Origin: Deltaproteobacteria bacterium
Lineage (GTDB): Bacteria; Desulfobacterota; DSM-4660; Desulfatiglandales; HGW-15
Reading direction: 5' to 3'
Assembly (NCBI GenBank): GCA_019308525.1
Contig: JAFDIC010000094.1
Span: 1 to 10,850, forward strand
DNA length: 10,850 bases
Position numbers and translations under genes: made by a program. Under the pieces are notes generated by a model. It was given only the letters and a program-made list of their open reading frames with translations. It was not told the origin of the DNA and did no database searches. Of the stretch, positions 6,426 to 10,850 are shown piece by piece; positions within the stretch are counted from its first letter, which is position 1; every line of letters begins with the position of its first letter.

Positions 6426-8303
6426 CCAAAGGGCCAAGGAGGGTATGAAGAACACCAGGACGACCCTTACTACATCCGCAAGCAGGAATGGTAATATGCC
6501 CTTGAAAATGGTCGCCAGGGGTACGTCTTTGGCCACTCCGCTGAGGGCAAATACATTTATCCCCACAGGGGGGGTTATCTGTCCCATCTCGGCCATGGTC
6601 ACGACTATTACTCCGAACCAGATGGGATCATACCCGAGTCCCGTCACCACCGGCAGGAAGATTGGAATTGTCAATATGATGGCGGGGATGATGGGCATAA
6701 TGCACCCGAGTACTATGTATACGAGAAGGATGGCCCATATGGTTACTGCCCTTGGCACAGCGAGTCCAATGACAAACTCAGAGAGCATGAACGGGATCTG
6801 GGACATGGTCAGGAAATAGCTGAAAATGTCCGCACCGATCAACATGAGGAGGAGCATAGCGGTGTTCTTGCTGGCGTCGGTCAAAGAGGCCAAGATTTTC
6901 TGCCAGTTCAATTTGCCTTTGATTATACCCAGCAGGAGCGCGCCAAATGCTCCTACACCCGCGGCTTCGGTGGGTGTAAATACACCTGCGTAGATCCCCC
7001 CTATCACCAGGAGGAAAAGCAGGAGAATTCCCCAGGTATCCTTGAGAGAAAGAACCTTCTTCCAGAGGGTGGAGGAAGGCCCGGGAGGGCCGAGGGAGGG
7101 TCTCACCTTGCACATAACGTAAATGGTGACCATGTAAAACACCGCTTCCATCAGGCCTGGAATGATCCCGGCGACAAAGAGCTTTCCAATGGATTCTTCC
7201 GTGATGGTAGCATAGATTATGAAGGCTATGCTTGGAGGGATAAGAATCCCTATGCTCCCCCCCGCTGCGACACAACCACACGCCAAGCTATCTGAATATC
7301 GGTATCTTCTCATCTCGGGCAGGGCAATGGTCCCCATGGTTACGGCTGTGGCCATGCTGGAGCCGCTCACTGCAGCAAATCCAGCGCACCCACCTACGGT
7401 GGACATTGCCAACCCCCCAGGTAATCTTCCGACCCAGTTCCGTATGGTGGCGTAAACGTCCTTGCTCAACTCCGCGTAGAAGCACAGGAGGCCCATCAGC
7501 ACGAAGAGGGGAATGGTACTCATGGCATGGCTTGATGCCGACCTGTAGGGAGACGTACCCAAAATAGCAAGGCTGGCACCAGGATTGACCAGATAGCTGA
7601 ATCCGAGATAGCCTACCAGTGCCATGACCGGACCGATCGGCATGTTAGAGAACAAGAGGAGGATGAGCAATAGTATCCCGATAATCCCCATCAGAGGCCT
7701 TGTTATTCCCCAGGGAACGAGGTGTAACCACGCAGGAATTTTGAACAAAGAAATGACAAACAGGGCATCAAGGGTGATCCAGAACCAGGGTTGGCGACAG
7801 TGCTTGAACACTTGAGACAGGGACGTAATGGTATCTTTCAAAAAGACCATGCAGAGGACAAAGCTGCCGAATACTACCACCCACATAAAGGGATAATTGG
7901 GAATGAACAGGGTGTCAGAGGATGTTCCGCTAGACCTCAGGGTCTCCGCTTGAAGGGCGCATCGCCATGTTACTACCAAGAAGATGGCCAGGCACAGGAA
8001 ATTCGTCACGCTAGAGACGACCGCAGATTGGGCCTTGGAAAGCTTGATCGTCAGCAGGCTGACTGCCACGTGGGCCTTTCTGGTTTGGGTGTAAGCCAAC
8101 CCCAGGTAGACCAGGACTACCATCATGAACTCGACCAGTTCATAGCTTCCCTTGATGGGCCGGTTGAAGAAGTAGCGCAGGACAACGTCAGAGGTGATCA
8201 GTATGACCATTGATGCCAGGACGACGCGCCCCACCATGTCCATGATGCGGCTTAAAGGAGAGACAAACCTATCAATGGTGTTGGATATGCCCTCAATTAC
8301 CAT
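6405..8303 (-). CDS. dctQM: TRAP transporter fused permease (DctQ-DctM)
   Basis: A 632-residue inner-membrane protein joining the small (DctQ) and large (DctM) TRAP subunits. Residues 1-165 are DctQ-like, with the motif RYFFNRPIKGSYELVEF (43-59), His78 in TRKAHVAV, and four hydrophobic helices. A linking hydrophobic region (about 173-220) leads into a DctM domain. That domain carries the family signature GCAGFAAVSGSSMATAV (305-321) followed by LPEM, then GGSIGILIPPS (348-358), and near the C-terminus FTPTEAAG and ITPPVGINVF. TRAP permeases use Na+ or H+ gradients to import the solute delivered by the periplasmic binding protein. The gene follows the binding protein by 33 bases on the same strand, so one operon is likely. 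The start at 8303 has GGGGAG ten bases upstream; a TTG at 8330 is an alternative. The fold is secure; the substrate is not. Confidence 0.93.
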   Translation of the reverse strand: MVIEGISNTIDRFVSPLSRIMDMVGRVVLASMVILITSDVVLRYFFNRPIKGSYELVEFMMVVLVYLGLAYTQTRKAHVAVSLLTIKLSKAQSAVVSSVTNFLCLAIFLVVTWRCALQAETLRSSGTSSDTLFIPNYPFMWVVVFGSFVLCMVFLKDTITSLSQVFKHCRQPWFWITLDALFVISLFKIPAWLHLVPWGITRPLMGIIGILLLILLLFSNMPIGPVMALVGYLGFSYLVNPGASLAILGTSPYRSASSHAMSTIPLFVLMGLLCFYAELSKDVYATIRNWVGRLPGGLAMSTVGGCAGFAAVSGSSMATAVTMGTIALPEMRRYRYSDSLACGCVAAGGSIGILIPPSIAFIIYATITEESIGKLFVAGIIPGLMEAVFYMVTIYVMCKVRPSLGPPGPSSTLWKKVLSLKDTWGILLLFLLVIGGIYAGVFTPTEAAGVGAFGALLLGIIKGKLNWQKILASLTDASKNTAMLLLMLIGADIFSYFLTMSQIPFMLSEFVIGLAVPRAVTIWAILLVYIVLGCIMPIIPAIILTIPIFLPVVTGLGYDPIWFGVIVVTMAEMGQITPPVGINVFALSGVAKDVPLATIFKGILPFLLADVVRVVLVFFIPSLALWLPSLMG

Positions 8304-8336
8304 CCGCCCTGGGCTCCCCAGTCTCCTCAACCCGGT

Positions 8337-9392
8337 CTACCTGCTGTATTTTTCAACGAGCCTTATGGCGTCCTCTAGGACCGCCGCTCCAGGCAACCCC
8401 TTTGCCTCCATGCTCTTGACCCATTTTTCCCAGGCCGGTTTTCCTGTGGCTCTCCACCTTGCCAGTTCATCCGGGCTGAAATCCACGATTTCCTGCCCTC
8501 GCTTCCTGGTAATCTCAATACCCTTTTTCGCCTCGTTGCTTACCGCCTTGCAGAGGATTTCCGGTAGCATCCTTTCCGTAACTTCAGTTATGGCGGCCTG
8601 GACATCTCCCGGAAGGCTGTTCCACCTGTTCTCATTCATGATCGTACAATAGGAAACTCCGCCCAGGTGGGGATTCGCGTGATACCTGGTAACCTCGACC
8701 AACTTGTAAGCCTTATAGGCACCCCATGCAAGGGCGGCCCCGTCGGCCACTCCTTTCTCTACGGTCTGGTATATCTTTGGGCTGGGCATGGTTACTGGTA
8801 CGCCTCCCAGAGCCTCCACAGCGGCCCTTGCGCCTGGCTGAGTGGCCAACTTGAGGCCCCTTATGTCCTCCATCCGGCGGATGGGCTTGCTAACAGTATG
8901 AATTTCGTAAGGTAAAGTGACCCAGAGATGCAAGAGATGGACGTCTTTCACCTCGCGGCGCAGTTGCGGATACTTCTTAAAGAGATCCGTCAGGGCATAG
9001 GCGCCCGTAAAGGTGCTGGGGCTGAGGAAGGGCAAGTCCATGACGCCTGATAGGGGAAATCTACCGGGCGTCCAGCTAAAGGATACCCAGGAGATATCGG
9101 CAATACCGTTCTTTACCGCGTCATAGGAGTCCCTTGCCTTCACCAGGGTCTGGGAAAGATAGAACTTGATTTTGATCTTGCCCCTGGTTGCTTTCTCTAC
9201 CTCCTTTGCCCAGGGAAGAAATGCCGAGTGATATGGGGCCGCCTTGGGGGGAACGTGAAGGGCAAAGCTCAGCTCAACAGGTTTCGCTCCCTGAGCCGCA
9301 AAAGCATCTTGTGACGGAGATATCAAATGAAGTGTCAAGGTCAAAATAAGCATGATACCAATTACCAGGCCTTTGAATCTCTCATTTTTCAT
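8337..9392 (-). CDS. dctP: TRAP transporter solute-binding protein (DctP family), secreted
   Basis: A 351-residue periplasmic binding protein. The signal peptide is clear: a basic N-terminus (KNERFK), a hydrophobic core (about 8-24), and a cleavage site after AFA or AFAA (32-33). DctP-family landmarks follow: LSFALHVPP at the first strand, GIADISWVSFSWTPGRFPL (96-114), MDLPFLS, and MEDIRGLKLAT (174-184). Then come ALGGVPVTMPSPKIYQTVEKG and VADGAA, which form the second lobe. In most family members the strand written GLKIR has an arginine that clamps the ligand carboxylate; here that position is Ala183, with Arg189 a few residues later as a possible replacement. An AGGAGG six bases before the ATG fixes the start. 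It is the first gene of the operon, followed by the fused permease. The ligand cannot be named from sequence. Confidence 0.94.
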   Translation of the reverse strand: MKNERFKGLVIGIMLILTLTLHLISPSQDAFAAQGAKPVELSFALHVPPKAAPYHSAFLPWAKEVEKATRGKIKIKFYLSQTLVKARDSYDAVKNGIADISWVSFSWTPGRFPLSGVMDLPFLSPSTFTGAYALTDLFKKYPQLRREVKDVHLLHLWVTLPYEIHTVSKPIRRMEDIRGLKLATQPGARAAVEALGGVPVTMPSPKIYQTVEKGVADGAALAWGAYKAYKLVEVTRYHANPHLGGVSYCTIMNENRWNSLPGDVQAAITEVTERMLPEILCKAVSNEAKKGIEITRKRGQEIVDFSPDELARWRATGKPAWEKWVKSMEAKGLPGAAVLEDAIRLVEKYSR

Positions 9393-9398
9393 TTTTTG

Positions 9399-9404
9399 CC
9401 TCCT
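9399..9404 (-). promoter_or_regulatory. Strong ribosome binding site for dctP
   Basis: AGGAGG on the minus strand, six bases before the ATG at 9392. It decides the start and suggests high expression of the binding protein. Confidence 0.85.
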
Positions 9405-9842
9405 TTTGAAGTGATGGGATGACAGGGTTTAGATTTAAGGTTAAATCGCATTTCTTCGGACTAGGGCAAGTTATGACTCTAAAAGGATCAATGGTGTAGA
9501 ATATTTAGCATTCTATATATTCATTTTTTGCCTTACCAATCAATAGTTTTTCGCCATATATCGAAATTTTTGATGAATCCTTGAGAGTTCTTTCTTCAAC
9601 AACAAGTGATTTTCACTGCTCAAATGTGCGCCTGCGTCCTGCGGTCTGGAAATGAGAACTTGAAGTTCCTGTTCCCATGAAACAGAAATTCCAAATACCA
9701 AACTCCATGCGTGCTGCTAACCACAAGGAGCGGACTCAAACAACCTTTAAATCGTTTCTAGGTCCTCTAAAGGAGAATCGGGAGTTCATCTATATGGATC
9801 TTCTATCCCAAGAATAACCTGCAAGTTCAATATGTTATCAAT
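9405..9842. other. Divergent intergenic region, no gene seen
   Basis: Between the divergent dctP and glycosyltransferase genes there is no credible ORF on either strand. The part at about 9485-9580 is AT rich and may hold the dctP promoter, but I cannot identify clear -35/-10 boxes. Small symmetric sequences occur further right: AGTGA-TTT-TCACT (9605-9617) and GAACTT-G-AAGTTC (9656-9668). A third is TTCCTGTT-N7-AACAGAAA (9666-9688, one mismatch). They are candidates for activator or repressor sites. Confidence 0.45.
9656..9688. promoter_or_regulatory. Adjacent palindromes, candidate upstream activator sites
   Basis: A perfect 13-base palindrome, GAACTTGAAGTTC, abuts an imperfect repeat, TTCCTGTT-N7-AACAGAAA. 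Their centres lie about 165-185 bases before the sigma-54 promoter at 9844, within the range typical of bEBP enhancer sites. Function is inferred from position and symmetry only. Confidence 0.3.
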
Positions 9843-9858
9843 AGGCACAGGATTTGCT
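9843..9858 (+). promoter_or_regulatory. Sigma-54 (RpoN) -24/-12 promoter
   Basis: AGGCAC-AGGAT-TTGCT matches the consensus TGGCAC-N5-TTGCW with one mismatch. The invariant GG (9844-9845) and GC (9856-9857) are separated by exactly ten bases. Transcription would begin near 9869, leaving a leader of about 34 bases before the ATG at 9903. It is on the plus strand and correctly oriented for the glycosyltransferase. Confidence 0.75.
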
Positions 9859-9887
9859 AATTTCATGGCACTGAAAACCCCAAAGGC

Positions 9888-9897
9888 AAGGAGGTGA
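9888..9897 (+). promoter_or_regulatory. Near-perfect Shine-Dalgarno for the glycosyltransferase
   Basis: AAGGAGGTGA is complementary to the 16S rRNA 3' end over ten bases. It ends at the first candidate ATG (9897) and gives normal spacing (eight bases from GGAGG) to the ATG at 9903, which is why 9903 is preferred. Confidence 0.8.
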
Positions 9898-9902
9898 TGG
9901 GC

Positions 9903-10850
9903 ATGAGGATTGCCATGATGTCGGCGTGGAATGAAGACTCCGGGGCCTCAACCCACGCCGAGCTGATTGGCAGGGAATGGGTCAAGATGGGGCATCATCT
10001 CAAGGTGTTCTCTTTTTTTCCAAACGATTTTCATGGGAGTGCATTGGTGAAAAGGGATGAGGACTACGTCATACGTTGCTTTACCACATCAAATGCCGAA
10101 CAACCCTATCTCGATCCTCGCCCGATTCTTGGGGAGGATTTCGAGGTCTTTGTGGCCCAGGATCTGGGCATGCTCCCGAAGGATTGCCTGGCAAAAATAT
10201 TCAATTCCATTAAGAGAAAGGCAGTTACTGTAACGGTAATTCATGAGAACGGGCCTTCCCCGGACCCTTCCTTCTACCAATTTGACTGGGACAAGATCGT
10301 GTGTTTTGACGATCGCTACGAAAGTTTTCTGAAGAGGTATTTCCCCCGGGAAAAAATAGAGACCATTCCATTTCCTTGCCTTCCACTGCGAAGGGGGGAC
10401 AAGGTGGAAGCCAGGAAAAAACTGGGTCTTCCTCTGGATAGAAAGATCGTCCTCATTTTTGGTCGAAGGACAAGGGAGCATATTCATCTCATTCCTTTCA
10501 TCAGGGAAGTGCTGGAGAACCTTCCACATCTACTGTTGGTGGTATCCCAAAGGGACACTCACCTTTTACAGGGTCTGGAGGGCATGGACATAGAGATCAG
10601 GAATGAAGCCCCGACGCTGGATAGGCTTTACGACTATCTTCACGCCTCTGACGTGCTGATCATACACAGATCCCCCTGCCATGGAGTAGTGGTGTCAAGC
10701 ATGGCTTATCAATGCCTGGGGTCGGGATGCCCGATCCTGGCGTCGGACACCAATTTCTTCGAGACTATGAAGGATGTGGTGATCACCTATTCCAGTCCGG
10801 CAGAATTCAAGGCCAATCTCTTGGATGTCCTTACGGGTGGGGAGAGGTAC
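9903..10850 (+). CDS. GT-B-type glycosyltransferase-like protein, 3' end outside window
   Basis: 316 codons are open from the ATG to the right edge. The N-terminus has the GT-B/GT4 look: a first strand MRIAMMSAWN, a glycine-containing turn SGAST (13-17), then EWVKMGHHLKVFSFF (25-39), the common 'whole-sugar-donor' Rossmann start. The middle includes IETIPFPC (the hinge leading to the second domain) and KIVLIFGRRTREH, a strand opening the C-terminal Rossmann fold. Near residues 249-282 are DVLIIHRSP and GSGCPILASD, equivalent to the donor-binding region of GT4 enzymes. The acidic pair of the usual EX7E motif is not obvious (Ser residues occur there), so activity or subfamily may differ. No membrane segment or signal peptide. 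It is preceded by a sigma-54 promoter and an excellent ribosome site. It may add sugars to a surface polysaccharide or glycan; acceptor and donor are unknown. Confidence 0.75.
   Translation, partial: MRIAMMSAWNEDSGASTHAELIGREWVKMGHHLKVFSFFPNDFHGSALVKRDEDYVIRCFTTSNAEQPYLDPRPILGEDFEVFVAQDLGMLPKDCLAKIFNSIKRKAVTVTVIHENGPSPDPSFYQFDWDKIVCFDDRYESFLKRYFPREKIETIPFPCLPLRRGDKVEARKKLGLPLDRKIVLIFGRRTREHIHLIPFIREVLENLPHLLLVVSQRDTHLLQGLEGMDIEIRNEAPTLDRLYDYLHASDVLIIHRSPCHGVVVSSMAYQCLGSGCPILASDTNFFETMKDVVITYSSPAEFKANLLDVLTGGERY

Noticed and set aside
9465..9480. Possible sigma-54 promoter for dctP on the minus strand (TTGC at 9466-9469)
   Set aside because: The -12 part is fine, but ten bases upstream there is GA instead of GG and the rest of the -24 element does not match.
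10089..10529. Open frame of 146 codons on the minus strand
   Set aside because: It is antisense to the glycosyltransferase-like gene, which has a promoter, a strong ribosome site and recognisable fold motifs.
1..10850. tRNA, rRNA, CRISPR array or complete insertion sequence
   Set aside because: No cloverleaf, regularly spaced direct repeats or transposase-like coding region was seen.

Overview
The window looks like chromosomal DNA of a Desulfobacterota (former Deltaproteobacteria) type bacterium. This is an inference from three things: a bacterial-enhancer-binding-protein (bEBP) regulator together with a near-perfect sigma-54 promoter, a TRAP-type carboxylate importer, and an intergenic repeat bounded by inverted CGTAAAAAGTC ends of a kind I associate with that group. 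Base composition is moderate, Shine-Dalgarno sites are strong (AGGAGG, AAGGAGGTGA), and coding density is fairly low, with several 200-500 bp gaps.

Left part (1-5933, all minus strand; transcription runs right to left). In order of transcription: a sigma-54-dependent activator with a degenerate receiver domain (5933-4530); a small OB-fold-like hypothetical protein (4289-4035); an EHD/dynamin-like GTPase with two C-terminal membrane segments (3690-2242); a MoxR/AAA_5-type AAA+ ATPase (1975-1094); and, overlapping it by 14 bases, a TraB/TIKI-superfamily (DUF5682-like) protein that runs off the left edge (1107-1). The last two are almost certainly translationally coupled. A MoxR ATPase beside a DUF5682/TraB-like protein recalls the E. 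coli yehL-yehM arrangement, in which von Willebrand A and SWIM proteins complete the set. If that holds here, those partners would lie just left of the window. The membrane GTPase upstream is the unusual addition.

Middle (6044-6251): an intergenic repeat or MITE-like element with terminal inverted repeats and an internal palindrome. It separates the left block from the transporter.

Right-middle (6405-9392, minus strand): a two-gene TRAP transporter operon. The periplasmic solute-binding protein (DctP type) comes first, followed by a fused small/large membrane subunit (DctQ-DctM). The binding protein appears to lack the family's near-universal ligand-clamping arginine at the usual place.

Right end: a 510-base gap without a convincing gene carries small palindromes and a canonical sigma-54 promoter (GG-N10-GC) pointing right. 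It feeds a GT-B-type glycosyltransferase-like gene (9903 to the right edge, incomplete). The sigma-54 activator in the same window is a candidate, but unproven, regulator of that promoter.
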